A stretch of 64,000 nt of DNA from Antedon bifida. Its lineage: Eukaryota > Echinodermata > Crinoidea > Comatulida > Antedonidae. Location: the NCBI GenBank assembly GCA_963402885.1, contig OY727102.1:14446001-14510000 (forward strand), read 5' to 3'. The notes under the pieces were generated by a model. It saw only the letters and a list, made by a program, of their open reading frames with translations, did not search any database and was not told the origin of the DNA. This document shows positions 1-14,646 of this stretch, one piece after another (position 1 is the stretch's first letter; each line of letters begins with the position of its first letter). The position numbers and the translations under genes were made by a program.

Positions 1-67
1 ATGCTAAATTTGGCCACTATGAGAGGAGCAAAATAATTGACTTGGGACAACACATATACTAGTTAAG

Positions 68-790
68 TTGAGCTTTGATCTTAATAAAATGGGACAAACT
101 ATACCGGAAACGTTGGGCTTTGACCAAAATAAAATGGGACAAACTATACCGGACAAGTTGGGCTTTGACCAAATTAAAATGGGACAAACTATACCGGACA
201 TGTTGGGCTTTGACCAAAATAAAATAAGACAACCTATACCAGTCAAGTTGGGCTTTGACCAAGATAAAATGAGACAAACTATCGGACACGTTGGGCTTTG
301 ATTGACCAAGATAAAATGCGACAACCTATACCAGACAAATTGGGCTTTGACAAAGATAAAATGGGACAACCTATACTGGACAAGTTGGGCTTTGACCAAG
401 ATAAAATGGGACAACCTATATCGGACACGTTGGGCTTTGACCAAAATAAAATGGGACAACCTGTACCAGACAAGTTAGGCTTTGACAAAAATAAAATGGG
501 AAAACCTATATCGGACACATTGGGCTTTGACCAAAATAAAATGGGACAACCAGTTGGGCTTTGACCAAAATAAAATGGGAAAACCTATATCGGACACATT
601 GGGCTTTGACCAAAATAAAATGGGACAAGCTATATCAGACACGTTGGGCTTTGACCAAAATAAAATGGGACAAGCTATATCGGACACGTTCAACTTGCCA
701 GAGGACTAAAATGAAGTAGACCAATCAATACCAGACAAGTTGGGCTTTGACCAAAATAAAATGGGACAACCTATATCGGACACGTTGGAC
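68..790. repeat. 45-bp minisatellite, about 15 units
   Basis: Head-to-tail copies of a 45-bp unit containing GGGCTTTGACCAAAATAAAA and then ATGGGACAA, CTATA and CGGACA. Units differ by point changes, and a few are shortened. The period is a multiple of three, so several frames on both strands stay open across the array. I treat those open frames as artefacts: they have only the internal repeat and no other coding sign. Confidence 0.95.
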
Positions 791-839
791 TTACAGTACA
801 AGAGGACAAAAATGAAGAACATTATGTATGCATTTTATA

Positions 840-2930
840 TACAATAAATTACAATTTATTCTAGTATGGAAAAAGTATACCATAATACTAAGTGGTATTT
901 AAGCCTACTATTATACCCCTAAGGTATTAGAGAGCTGTTTGTCAGTATTGTGATTTTTAAATGTTAAGTACATTTTTGAAGGAATTATGATTTGTTATTG
1001 ATAATATAATATACTGTAAATAATCTGTATTTATATACAATTCAATCTATCAAAGTATACTACAGATTAAAATGAGTTGTTGAAAAAATATTCTGTGTAT
1101 AATAGCTAATACTTGTATTTTTAATAAAGGTATACATACAGTAGGATAAAATAATATAGAAGTTACAATTGGAAGATTCCATATCTTGGCATCCGTCCAA
1201 ATAGAAAACATCTGCATCAAATCTGCTAGCATTTGATTGGTTAATCATTAAACATTTGTGTGTGCCCATAAGAATGAATTATATTATGCCAACCCTGTAT
1301 TTTGCTGCAATGACATTCAATATTCACTCACTCACCGTCAAGCAAATTATACTAAAAGACTTTATATTTTGTATCTTTACTAAAGACGAGACAAAAGTTT
1401 CTTAATACTGATTTGACTTTTTAGATGAAATAACAAATTTCTATTATATTAAAATAAGGTTTTATGATAGACTAATTACAGTTTTGTTCTTTGTAAACAT
1501 TTTTGTATAGCTGAACAATGCTCAGTGAATGCCTGGGTCTGATAAAAACAATCATGGAAGTTGCTATTCATTTTTAAGATTTGCAGTATAATTATTAAGA
1601 TCAGGGCTTAAAACTGAGATACTGTATAATAGGACATGTTGGCATTTCCATGAGAAATGGACAGAAATGGACATGATGTGAAAACTTCATTCTCAAAATA
1701 TCATACATTCTATACCTTTCCTGCATTACATTTTATAAGTTACTGTACTTTATGAACAAAAAGAATTATTGTAATTTCTTTAATATTTCTGGAAATATGC
1801 AGAAAATAACGACGTGATTTGAATAAAAGCACTATTTTACCTATGTAACACGAGTTACCCAAGTATAAAGATTTTCTCTCTATAAATTTATTTTTTGGGT
1901 TAAAATGAAGACTTTTAGTTTTCTAAATACAGTACTGCATTGTTAGGTGATGTTTTAGAAAGTTTAATTAATCTTGTGAACAAATTGTTTCTATAATTAG
2001 ACATTATTATATCCTGGACAAAATGTGATGTGAGTTACCATAACACACGAGTCACCAACATACCATTTAAAATTTAATGGACGGACATTTATTTCGAAGT
2101 ATTCTTGACATTACATTACATATGGGTGCCATTTTGTAGCAATAACTTTTCAACCATAACTTACTAGTATGAGGAGAATTTCAATTAACATGTCCCTCTT
2201 TTTGGTCATGTCCCTGTTTTGTAACAAGAGTTACCAATATTCTTCGTTCTATCAAAGTTGAACAAATGATTATTTTTGGTTTTTTTCTAATATAGTTCAT
2301 ACACTTTCAAACTACCTTTACAGTAAACATTTACCCTCAAGATTGTATATGGAAATAACACTAACAGTCACAAACACTAATTCAACTACCCATGAAATGT
2401 AATGCGAGTTACTGTGGAATAGCCCATGTAAAAGATGGATCAGTAAAGATGGTAAAGAAAGAAAGCATCAAATGTAATTGATGCACAAAGGTAAAGGTAT
2501 AATAGTCCTCAAGCTTAACTGGAAAAAAAATTCCGATTAGGTCCTCTACGGACCCACAGCAACCAGCAGTGCAGTTCCTAGTTGAAATTTCAGAACTAGA
2601 TATATTTACAAAGGTTTTGGTAGACTGTAAATTTCAAATTTGTGTAGAATTTAATTAATGCAAAAATATGTTTACTTGCAATAGTTTACTACTAGTGGAT
2701 AAAACAAAGTTTCGAACCCTGATTGTAATAAACAGTAGAGGTAAGATAAGATAAGAAGATGTAACCAGGACAAATTTGTTTTTGTGTTGAAAATATCACT
2801 ACAGTGCTAAAAAAATTAGCTAAAAATCATCCCTAATTTGTCAATTATAAATTAGCAGACACATTGTCCCTATTACAATTGAAAATAATTTAGCATATTC
2901 CCACACAGCTATGAAACCATCCTTTAAAAT
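840..2930. other. no gene recognised
   Basis: AT-rich sequence without a convincing ORF, splice-flanked exon or RNA gene on either strand. The words ACGAGTTACC and GCGAGTTACT and close variants recur near 1849, 2030, 2047, 2226 and 2404, but no regular period or inverted pairing was found. Confidence 0.5.
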
Positions 2931-2934
2931 CTTA

Positions 2935-3045
2935 TGAAAATTGGGCAATAACTTTTTGAGTAATCCTGCTAAACAAACAAGTTAGAAAGAAACAAATAAA
3001 CAAACACACACACACATCAATCACATAACCTCTCGCCATTCTGCA
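2935..3045. repeat. fragment of the CCTCC-type interspersed repeat
   Basis: The stretch runs through AACAAACAAGT and CACACACACA to ATCACATAACCTC. It looks like one end of the same repeat class seen at 21027-21604, whose end reads CATAACCTCC in the same sense. Short and diverged, so low confidence. Confidence 0.3.
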
Positions 3046-3199
3046 AAAGTAACCGTTCATGTGCGGATTATGACATTTTAAAGTTTTTTTATTGAAGTAT
3101 TAAAACATAGTTTTGAAACGGTTAAAATTTAAAGAAAGCCTGGGTAGATAGGATTTTCAAAAGGTACTGTAAGGTGTTCGTTCTTAACCACCCACCAGT

Positions 3200-4610
3200 A
3201 AAGGGAGTGTGGGCCTTTGTGTCTATAAATGGGATCGTCAAGGTCCCCAGCACCGGTATTAAAATAAAGCGGTTGGGTGTGGTTTAAAAAAACACAAACA
3301 TCAGAAGCACTGAATGGGTTTGTCAAGGTCCTCAGGGCTGGTATTAAAATAAAGCAGTTGGGTGTGGTTTAAAAATACACAAACATCAGCAGCACTGAAT
3401 GGGGTCGTCAAGGTCCCCAGCGGGGGTCGTCAAGGTCCCCAGCGCCAGTATTAAAATAAAGTGGTTGGGTGTGGTTTTAAAAAGACAAACATCAGCAGCA
3501 CTGCATGGGGTCGTCAAAGTCCTCAGGGCTGGTATTAAAATAAAGCGGTTGGGTGTGGTTTTAAAAAGACAAACATCAGCAGCACTGCATGGGGTCGTCA
3601 AAGTCCTCAGGGCTGGTATTAAAATAAAGCGGTTGGGTGTGATTTAAAAAAACACAAACATCAGCAGCACTGCATGGGGTCGTCAAGGTCCCCAGCGCCA
3701 GTATTAAAATAAAGCGGTTGGGTGTGGTTTAAAAAAACAAACATCAGCAGCACTGCATGGGGTCGTCAAGGTCCCCAGCGCCAGTATTAAAATAAAGCGG
3801 TTGGGTGTGGTTTAAAAACACAAACATCAGCAGCACTGCATGGGGTCGTCAAGGTCCCCAGCGCCAGTATTAAAATAAAGCGGTTGGGTGTGGTTTTAAA
3901 AAGACAAACATCAGCAGCACTGCATGGGGTCGTCAAGGTCCCCAGCACCGGTATTAAAATAAAGCGGTTTGTGTGGTTTAAAAAAACACAAACATCAACA
4001 GCACTGAATGGGGTCGTCAAGGTCCCCAGGGCTGGTATTAAAATAAAGCGGTTGGGTGTGGTTTTAAAAAGACAAACATCAGAAGCACTGAATGGGGTTG
4101 TCAAGGTTCCCAGTGCTGGTATTAAAATAAAGCGGTTGGGTGTGGTTTTAAAAAGACAAACATCAGCAGCACTAAATGGGGTCGTCAAGGTTCCCAGTGC
4201 TGGTATTAAAATAAAGCAGTTGGGTGTGGTTTTAAAAAGACAAACATCAGTAGCACTGAATGGGTTCGTCAAGGTCCTCAGGGCTGGTATTAAAATAAAG
4301 TGGTTGGGTGTGGTTTTAAAAAGACAAACATCAGTAGCACTGCATGGGGTCGTCAAGGTCCCCAGGGCTGGTATTAAAATAAAGTGGTTGGGTGTGGTTT
4401 TAAAAAGACAAACATCAGTAGCACTGAATGGGTTCGTCAAGGTCCTCAGGGCTGGTATTAAAATAAAGTGGTTGGGTGTGGTTTTAAAAAGAAAAACATC
4501 AGTAGCACTGAATGGGGGTCGTCGAGGTCCCCAGCGCCAGTATTAAAATAAAGCAGTTGGAATTAAAATAAAGCGGTTGGGTGTGGTTTAAAAAAAACAT
4601 CAGCAGCACA
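3200..4610. repeat. 84-bp minisatellite, about 16 units
   Basis: Tandem 84-bp units, each with GGTCGTCAAGGTCCCCAG, then TATTAAAATAAAGCGGTTGG, then GACAAACATCAGCAGCACTG. Several units differ by short indels, for example CACAAACATC in place of GACAAACATC. Because 84 is divisible by three, open frames of up to 220 codons appear on both strands; these are not taken as genes. Confidence 0.95.
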
Positions 4611-4739
4611 GCTACGAGTGTGGGTGAAGTTAAAAAAAAATAGGCAAGATGCTTGGAAATAATGGCACTTGTACATCCAGACATATTGAAGGGCATGAAA
4701 AAGTAAGGCAGTCTATTGAAACCACTGTGGATTCCTCTC

Positions 4740-5798
4740 TCAAGGGCCTGACAAAGTATCCATTTTATTCAATGAGTTGACTTCAAGTATAAAGAACAAA
4801 AAATATAATAATCTAGAATGATGTCCTTAAGTTAAATATGCACATCTGCGCAATAATGTCAATGATTATACTATTCAGTTTCTACAGTTTAAGATTGTGG
4901 AACTGGAAAATAATTTTTATAGATTTAAAAAAAATAATTAGTAAAGTATGTGGAGTATAAAAACAGCCCAAAAATAGTACAAAACCTATGAGTTAGAATA
5001 AAACATGTTGAAATGTTATAACTACAGTTACTGTACAACATCTATTATTATAGGTAGATTTTCCATAAAAATTCTATTATGCAGTGGAAAAGAAATCACC
5101 ACTAAGAGAAGCATGTCATGCACATTTCTTTTAATTTTTAAGTTCATAGAAAGGTGAAAAGAAACACAATTAAATATCAAATGTTTAGCAAAATACCTAC
5201 TATTTAAGTTTGAATTACTATACATGTATTTAAAAAATACAAAATATTAGCATTATAAATGCATTTAAAAATAATAATGTATTGTAAGTGTACTTTTTCT
5301 AAGTCCAAATGAATAGAGGAAAGACAAGAAAAATATCAATATTAAAAGTGTACTGTCATCAAGTACTTGTTACTGTGTGTGTTTGTGGAAAGAAATTTAG
5401 TAGTAATACAAATAACTACATGCTAATCTTTAATCAATGCCTCATCTTCACAAAGAGATAAACAGAGCTCGTGAATAATATTAAAGTTAAAATTTATAGC
5501 TAAAACAAGGTGAAAAATAAATATAATATGAATTAAAAGTTTAAAATCCAATGTAAAAGTGAATAACAAATATTTAGCAACAAAATGTCCTATTTGGATT
5601 TTTCTGTAAAAAACTCAGAACCGTTAAAAAAATATTGTTTTAAAACACCCCTTGGAAAACAATAACCAGGTAAATAGCATATAAAATTGTTTTTAAAATA
5701 AAATGAAGTGCTAAATAAAAGAATTAATCGATTATTTCAAAAAGTGTGGTACACTAAATATTGAAGTTAATGAAGATAAATGTTTTATTTCAAGATAC
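4740..5798. other. no gene recognised; probable intron
   Basis: AT-rich sequence with no supported exon. If the small exon at 5799-5869 is real, this stretch lies in the first downstream intron of that minus-strand gene. Confidence 0.4.
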
Positions 5799-5869
5799 CT
5801 GTCAGAGTGACTTTCATCCGAAGAATTGTCCCCTCCTCCTTGAACATTTTCCTCCTCCTCTGAATCCAT
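5799..5869 (-). CDS. probable first coding exon of an unidentified gene
   Basis: On the minus strand an ATG at 5869 opens 23 codons plus two bases, reading MDSEEEENVQGGGDNSSDES and then HSD. It ends at a good splice donor (GACAG, then GTATCT). The peptide is acidic and Ser/Gly-rich, like many intrinsically disordered N termini. No downstream exon was found between here and base 1, so the gene would run off the left edge. A possible non-coding leader exon lies near 6892-6975 on the same strand, with donor GTGAGT. I do not recognise the protein. A chance ATG next to a chance donor remains possible. Confidence 0.4.
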
Positions 5870-7050
5870 TTTTTATTGGATTTTCCCAGTTAACACCAGT
5901 TAAATAGCACACAATAAATCTTGATGAAAGCCCAGTAAGAACTTCAATGAAGTAACATACACTTTCAATAGTTTTCTTTATTTCCAAGGACCTACATTAC
6001 TTGGTAGATGGGTTCTACTAGGCCTTGTATGTAGGCCCTATCTATTTTCGGCCTAGACCAAATTTCAATATGTTGATTAAATCAATGTTTTTGATGAGTT
6101 TTTCTAGAAACCCTTTTCAAACTGGTCCAAAAGCTGGTCAAATATTGATATAATAAACTAAAATGTAATCACCTGCAAGAAAAAAAGAAGCAAACTGACA
6201 TTAAAATAATCTAGGCCTAAGGATATCCGTTTTTTGTTGCTACTTCCACACGGGATGAAGGGGTTGAAGTCGGCGTCAGTGTGATCTGTTGCTCGTACAC
6301 ACATTACGTTAGATGGCCTAGACCCTCGCAATGAGATAAAGTAGTTTACAAGGTTACAATTTTTAACTTGATTATTATGCGAAGTTGTTTAAAAATAGGT
6401 GCATATTAAATTTAGACATTTAAAGCAAATGCTAAGATAATTTAAAAGTCTTTCTTATGCAAAAACCGAACTAAATAAAAACATTTCTTCGGAGACGTGA
6501 CAAATGGAAATGTTTGATTTTTTCATTTAGTGTACGTGTGACATGACATGAAGTGGTATTTCTACCATTAACTCGATATAAATAAGACGTTTGTCATTAT
6601 TTCTTTAAAATACAATACATTTAGAAATGTATTGTGCTTAAATAGATTTAAAATTACATATAATAAAGGGTAAAATATTGAATTCCCTTGTTATATTTAT
6701 GATTTGTTGTTTTCAACCCAAACAAAAATGGAGGTGGCTCGTAATCACTTCGTAAATTCCGAAACCGCTTCGAAAAATCATGCAATTTTACACTTATTTT
6801 CTCAAATATTCTATAAATTTCTAAAATATCCTATTCTAAAGAACTCAAAGACACAATAATGGAAACATAGAACAATGCTAAAGGGACTCACATCCGTAAC
6901 CCAGAGATGAAACCCACAACCAGAAATTAGTATTTTACTCGACGGCTACCGCCATTCATCTGCAAAATTCACGAAATAAAATTGAATTGTGGGATAGTTC
7001 GGGCTTGGTCAATTATTCTTGTACAAAGAAAGCAGTGAACAAACCGTTGT
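5870..7050. other. no coding feature; possible leader exon of a minus-strand gene
   Basis: AT-rich. A minus-strand donor (GTGAGT at 6886-6891) follows a GC-richer stretch with GAATGGCGGTAGCC at about 6948-6961, which could be the untranslated first exon of the gene starting at 5869. Nothing else was found. Confidence 0.3.
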
Positions 7051-7123
7051 GTTTTCGTGGTGTAGCGGTTATCACGTGTGCTTCACACGCACAAGGTCCC
7101 CGGTTCGATCCCGGGCGAAAACA
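7051..7123 (+). tRNA. tRNA-Val (CAC)
   Basis: A 73-base cloverleaf. The acceptor stem GTTTTCG pairs perfectly with CGAAAAC, and the discriminator is A. The D arm carries TGTAGCGGTTATCA, the A box. The anticodon stem TGTGC/GCACA encloses the loop TTCACAC, giving anticodon CAC. The T arm CCCGG-TTCGATC-CCGGG contains the B box. A T-run follows a few bases downstream (7126-7130) and would terminate RNA polymerase III. All invariant positions look intact, so the gene is probably functional. Confidence 0.95.
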
Positions 7124-8049
7124 TATTTTTTATTCCATTTTAATATTTTGTTAAATAGACATTAATGTACTGTATTAATTTTTTTTATCTTTTTAGGTAT
7201 TGTAGCATCATTATTCCTAATCTTAGAAATGATTTTCTAAATAATGTTGGTTATAAATAGACAATACAACTGAACTGTATTAATAGTGTAGATAAATAGA
7301 TAAGATGTGAAGCTCATTCCATTCAGTAATTTATTTGTGCAAATTGAAAGCGATTTTTTTTACGTGAAAAAATATGCAACCAATCAATCTACTGAATTAC
7401 GGAATACTGTATATAAATCCAATCCACTACAAGAGTGATTGGCTTTGATGGTTGCACAATTTTGCGCTTCGCAAAAACAACGAACTACAAACTTTGCTAA
7501 AGTGAAAAATAGGAATACGCATGCATATAAGCTTTCAATCCTCAAACACATTCATTTTAAGCTGGAATTACTTTGGTGGCAGTGTTGCTTAATTTTTTTC
7601 CTCAATGTCTTTCACAGGTGGGTCGTCAAGAAACTTCATACAAAACAGTACACTTCATCTTGTTCTCATCAGCTTGTTTTCATACACATGGACTATTTTC
7701 AATATGGTCATATTTTCTTTTTGTCCGATTTTAATTTTTTTATAATGTATTTTATAGTACAAGTCAGTTAACCGTCAAATGCAAAATTATTATTTAAATC
7801 AAAGGGTGGCATACAGTGTATATCTCTGTCATTGAAAGAGTGGCTGTAATCCCTGATTTAGGCAATAAAAATTGATTCACAATTGTGTAGAGTACTCTAA
7901 TTTATATATGTGTTAGTGGACCCATTGCTTACTGTATACTGCCACGCCTTGATTAAAAAATAATGTGACCTGCAGTAATATATTAATACTGTAGTAGCAG
8001 TCATAAAAATTACAATCAATCAACTTTTGTTTCATTCATTCAACAGATA
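7124..8049. other. no gene recognised
   Basis: AT-rich spacer between the tRNA-Val gene and the 3' end of the polyubiquitin gene. An open frame of 110 codons at 7439-7771 has the composition of translated spacer and no recognisable motif. Confidence 0.5.
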
Positions 8050-8055
8050 TTTATT
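8050..8055 (-). terminator. poly(A) signal of the polyubiquitin gene
   Basis: TTTATT on the plus strand reads AATAAA on the minus strand, about 170 bases after the polyubiquitin stop codon. A plausible cleavage signal; no cleavage site can be placed. Confidence 0.5.
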
Positions 8056-8225
8056 CAATATTCAAAATTACTTTTTCTTTAAATCAAATACACAATAAAA
8101 GTAAAGCACAATCCCTATAATTCAATAATACGATTTAGGATAGTTAATGTATAAAGTATTAACATTTTTTTTAAATTTTCTTTTTTCGACAAGGTTTTTA
8201 ACTGCTTTTGTTTTAAATTACATAT

Positions 8226-10544
<2,319 letters not shown>

Positions 10545-10759
10545 TTAATATTTTAAAGAATTTATACCATGGCAGACACAAGGCCTATCATTAACGTGAA
10601 ACAACCCATCTATGGCTTCTAGGGTAATTTGATGTTTTCAAATATTGCTCTATCAATCATATAACACCCTCTATTTAGGTGTAGATCTGTATTATTCAGT
10701 GAGCTGTAAACAGAAGGCTAGAGGGCATACTCCAGACTGAAAAGTGATTCCAAAAGGGG

Positions 10760-11109
10760 GGAACCAACAAGATGGCGGCCGTAAATGTGTTCAAAAACAT
10801 TATTTAATATAAAAAATAAAATCTAATATAATACATTAAGACCACATAAATTACAACACATATTCTTGTCAAAGCACAGTAAAGTTTTTATAAAATTAAA
10901 TATAATAGTTAATCACAATAGAATGAATAATTTCTTGGTAATCTAGCATTTTTTGTATACGGCGAGGATCATATAGAATGCGTTCACATTTATACGCTTA
11001 ACGCGCTGCGTATCGTTCTCACGCAGATAGGCTCAACACAGGCGTAGTAGAGCGTACTGCGTAGGGCATATCCGATTGATCAATAGCAGCCGCCATCTTG
11101 TTGGTTCCC
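10760..11109. mobile_element. 350-bp MITE with 21-bp terminal inverted repeats
   Basis: The left end reads GGGAACCAACAAGATGGCG and the right end (11089-11109) is its reverse complement over 21 bases. There is no ORF inside. No clear target-site duplication was found, so the superfamily is open. It lies in the presumed 5' UTR intron of the polyubiquitin gene. Confidence 0.75.
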
Positions 11110-11228
11110 TCTCCATGGAGAATTACTTCTTGAACTGCGATAACACTATAGATTGCCATCCAGCCTTCGGTTATTACAAATCACTGGTATTATTGGAATT
11201 AAACCTTAAATTAGCACGGCCTAACTAG

Positions 11229-13111
11229 GGATTACGGTCGAAGCGGCCGCCAACCAAAGCGGCCGCTAGTTCAATAACGGTAATTTGTATGGAACGCCGT
11301 GTGCTCTTTGATTGTTGTTGGTTTGTAATGTAATCTTTGATTGTCATTGTTTCGACAGGTTTTCTTTACTCGGACGTAAATAACAATCTACATTATTGTA
11401 ATGTAATTTATTCTCTTTATTTTACAGATTGAATGTGATACGTTCTTTTAAACGAAATGGCGAATCGATGATTAGCCTACTTATTTTAACTAAATGATTT
11501 TAAATAAATGATATATATGTTTAATAATAAAGTCAATAACATTCATTGTGGTGTTTGTATTGTATATTAATATAATATATAATAAGCCAATTATTAAGAA
11601 TTATATACATTTTTTCAATAAAGTATATCACAATATATAGTTTTGTTATTGTAGCCTATATTAATTAATCAGTAAAGTAACTATAGGCCTACTTTAGTAG
11701 TTTCTTCTTCTTTCTAATTTTTTTTACAATATACATGATTTTATACCTTCAGATATATAAATCAATTTAAAATGAGTTTTAAATACTAATATAAGATGCA
11801 AGTGTCTGTACGGTACGGTAATTAATTACGCGAATTTTTGCTAATAACTCGACTGGCGGCCAGCAATAGTGCTGTAGAAGGTGCGCGTTTCTCTGGCGTT
11901 TTCGTCCCCACGTGGCTTTATTGAAAACACAAACAATGTATTACAATGGAATAACACTTAATGTAGAACACACCCTATTACTAATAAAAAAAAACCAAGA
12001 TTCGACAATACCGTACGTAAATTATTAACGTAATACTGTATAACGATTCGATAGTAGGTAGGCCTAAATGAGATACAAAGATTCGGCAATACCGTACGCA
12101 AACTATTAATGCAATATTGTATAATAACGATTCAATAGTATGTAAATGATATATAAAGATTCGACAATACCGTACGTAAATTAGTAATGCAATACTGTAT
12201 AACGATTCAATAGTATGTAAATGAGATATAAAGATTCGGCAATACCGTACGTAAATTATTAATTCAATACTGTATAACGATTCGATAGTATGTAAATGAG
12301 GTATAAAGATTCGGCAATACCGTACGTAAATTATTAATGCAATAGGCCTACTGTATAACGATTCGATAGTATGTAAATGAGATATAAAGATTCGGCAATA
12401 CCGTACGTAAATTATTAATGCAATAGGCCTACTGTATAACGATTCAATAGTATGTAAATGAGATATAAAGATTCGGCAATACCGTACGTAAATTATTAAT
12501 TCAATACTGTATAACGATTCGATAGTATGTAAATGAGGTATAAAGATTCGGCAATACCGTACGTAAATTATTAATTCAATACTGTATAACGATTCGATAG
12601 TATGTAAATGAGATATAAAGATTCGGCAATACCGTACGTAAATTATTAATGCAATACTGTATAACGATTCAATACCGGTAGTATGTAAATGAGATATAAA
12701 GATTCGACAATACCGTACGTAAATTATTAATGTATAGATTCGATAGGAGAGGGTCGAGAAACGTCGTGTCAGTTCAACGTTATATTTTCCCTTCACTACC
12801 AATATAATGAGATATACAAAGTACGTAAATTATTAAATGATTCGATAGTATGTAAATATTAAAAATAGAATATAAGATTCGATAGCATGTAAGTTAATAT
12901 TAAAATACATATAAAATATACATTGATTTAACGGCCGGCAAACTTATTATACAACTTGTTATAGAAATATAAAGAAGAGCTGTAACTCAACTCGCTATAG
13001 GCCATGGCGTTGACAACATCAATCCAAGATTAAAGCGCACACGGCGTTCCATACAAATGACGATATTAAACTGGCGGCCGCTTTGGTTGGCGGCCGCTTC
13101 GACCATACTCC
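11229..13111. mobile_element. 1.9-kb non-autonomous DNA transposon, 8-bp TSD (hAT-like)
   Basis: Imperfect inverted ends of about 80 bp lie at 11229-11309 and 13032-13111. They share GGTCGAAGCGGCCGCCAACC and, further in, TGTATGGAACGCCGTGTGC. The element is flanked by a perfect 8-bp duplication, CTAACTAG, at 11221-11228 and 13112-13119. An 8-bp duplication with T at position 2 and A at position 7 fits the hAT pattern; P-like elements also make 8-bp duplications. No transposase ORF is present. The core is occupied by a 75-bp minisatellite. The two GCGGCCGC octamers per end are unusual in such AT-rich DNA. Confidence 0.85.
11995..12760. repeat. 75-bp minisatellite inside the hAT-like element
   Basis: About ten units of 75 bp, each with ATTCGGCAATACCGTACGT, AATACTGTATAACGATTCG and ATAGTATGTAAATGAGATAT. 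Two units have a 6-bp insertion (GGCCTA). Unit lengths divisible by three keep a 273-codon minus-strand frame open; it is not taken as a gene. Confidence 0.9.
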
Positions 13112-13119
13112 CTAACTAG

Positions 13120-13466
13120 GCGCGCCATTTCCTTATTTTTAAGGAAAAGCTAGGCGGTAAACCAGTTTGTTAGGCTAGCAGGTTTTTGAATATACAAAAT
13201 TATCTAGTCATTAACAATAGTCTACCCAGCAGCGATGCTATCAGCTAGGGCCTAGAGAGCCCGCAAATGACGGATTTTTTGGGATAGTCCGTCCTCTCCC
13301 CGGCCATCCCTCTCCCCCAGCTCAGTCGGCTGTGAAAAGATGTGTGGACCAGCAGCCTACAGTAGTAGCTAAGAGGAAACCATTCATAATAATCTTAAAA
13401 CCTGTACAGTTATACACATCTTGTAATAAATAACTAATGGAAAATTTGATTTTGAAATGAACTTAC
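13120..13466. other. no gene recognised; presumed polyubiquitin 5' UTR intron
   Basis: Contains CTAGG-rich patches and no ORF or splice-flanked exon on the plus strand. It would be the promoter-proximal part of the polyubiquitin leader intron. Confidence 0.4.
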
Positions 13467-13640
13467 CTTTTGTTATACTATTACAGAACAGGTTTTCTTA
13501 TTTAACGATGCTTCCTCAATGACGCTAATTCTTCGAATGCGCTATGCTAGAAAATCACGTTTTTTGTGCTTGATACATCTTCCGACTCGTCACATGCTTA
13601 CAGTACAAGACGATTGGACAATATTTACCACGTGAACAAA
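13467..13640 (-). promoter_or_regulatory. probable polyubiquitin leader exon and core promoter
   Basis: On the minus strand a consensus donor (AAAAG, then GTAAGT, at 13466-13461) closes a possible untranslated exon. About 170-200 bases upstream is TATAAATAG (plus 13662-13670), and a second TATATA lies near 13711-13716. Splicing to the acceptor before the polyubiquitin ATG would give a 2.9-kb 5' UTR intron, which is the usual structure of animal polyubiquitin genes. The start site is inferred. The second TATA is also readable on the plus strand. Confidence 0.45.
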
Positions 13641-13740
13641 ATGCTTGAAAACAATTGGACAGCTATTTATAGATTCTGTTGCGACGTTCTCTTGTTGCAC
13701 AACAGCTAGATATATAAGCCGGAATTTGAACGTGCACAGT

Positions 13741-14600
13741 CATCATTTTAATGAATCCCGAATGAATCTAATCATTTTTTAAATACAAATACAATACTGT
13801 ACTGTAAAAAGTAAAGATCCAGGGTTCTGATTCAGTTTTCAGAAACAGTCTCCGTGAATGTTTAGAGGCGTAGAAGTACGAATAATAAATTTATAGGATA
13901 CAGTTACGATTAATACTAGTTTTAGTTAGCAGTAGGTCATGATCAACGTAGAACCATCCCATGGTAGAACCCTCCTTTTTTGGGACAGTACTACCCGGGA
14001 CAGAAGTCCCTTATTCGGGGGTGGGGGGGGGGGGGATCCCTATTAAAACGGAGGGGAACAGCTAACTACTACTAGTACTATGTGGCAATTTTTAGAAAAC
14101 TCCTATGATGAAGAGGAAGCTGTTGTTTTTTTGGTACCATACAGTACTCCGGAGTCAATTCAATTTGTTGGGTCCCCCTTCTTGATCTTGATATTCTGTG
14201 CTGCAAATTATTCAATAATAATAAGTATAATTTTAAGTATATAAAATATATAATAATTAAATACAAACTAGATAAAATACCAAGAATTGTCAAAGAGCCA
14301 ACTTATCACTGGTAAAAGACTTCGCTCAAACTATGTTTAAAATTAAAATAAAAAAACAAAACAAAACACAATGCATGAATGACTGTCATGTTCTTTAGGA
14401 TGAAGCTTTATTCTGAATTACTGAATTCTCGTAATAACGAAACTGAGAAACTGAGAAAAAGAATGTATTCAAAAGTATGGAAATCAGGCAAGCCAATTAA
14501 GCCATTACACAATCGAAGAAAATTCTTAACGAACACCTTGGTAGGCTATAAATGTACAGAAAATAAAATCGTCCTTATAAAAAATGAATATACATGAGCT
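13741..14600. other. no gene recognised; contains a G-run
   Basis: Spacer between the presumed divergent promoters. A long guanine tract lies at about 14017-14034 and could form a quadruplex or be an assembly-sensitive site. The open frames at 14078-14293 and 14379-14597 show no recognisable motif. Confidence 0.4.
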
Positions 14601-14628
14601 TCTATTTATTCCCTGTGACGAAATATTT

Positions 14629-14646
14629 TACTATGACGTCATAGTA
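14629..14646. promoter_or_regulatory. CRE-type palindrome in a CpG-rich promoter region
   Basis: An 18-bp perfect palindrome, TACTATGACGTCATAGTA, centred on TGACGTCA (14634-14641), the consensus for CREB/ATF bZIP factors. It sits at the edge of a CpG-rich segment (14650-14800) about 260 bases before the putative DCAF12 leader exon. A role in DCAF12 transcription is inferred from position. Confidence 0.55.

Noticed and set aside
68-790. CRISPR-like array
   Set aside because: Units abut without unique spacers, and the genome is eukaryotic; it is a minisatellite.
1848-2420. Recurring CGAGTTACC words
   Set aside because: No constant spacing or pairing, so no element could be defined.
3386-4546. 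Open frames of 71-220 codons on both strands
   Set aside because: Produced by the 84-bp minisatellite, whose period is a multiple of three.
4650-4780. 43-codon plus-strand ORF starting MLGNNGTCTSRHIEG
   Set aside because: Too short, no homology recognised, next to a minisatellite.
7439-7771. 110-codon plus-strand ORF
   Set aside because: Composition of translated AT-rich spacer; no motif or splice context.
11981-12802. 273-codon minus-strand frame
   Set aside because: Produced by the 75-bp minisatellite inside the transposon.
14017-14034. Long G-run as a regulatory quadruplex
   Set aside because: A single homopolymer tract without the spaced G-tracts that would make a strong case; may also be an assembly length error.
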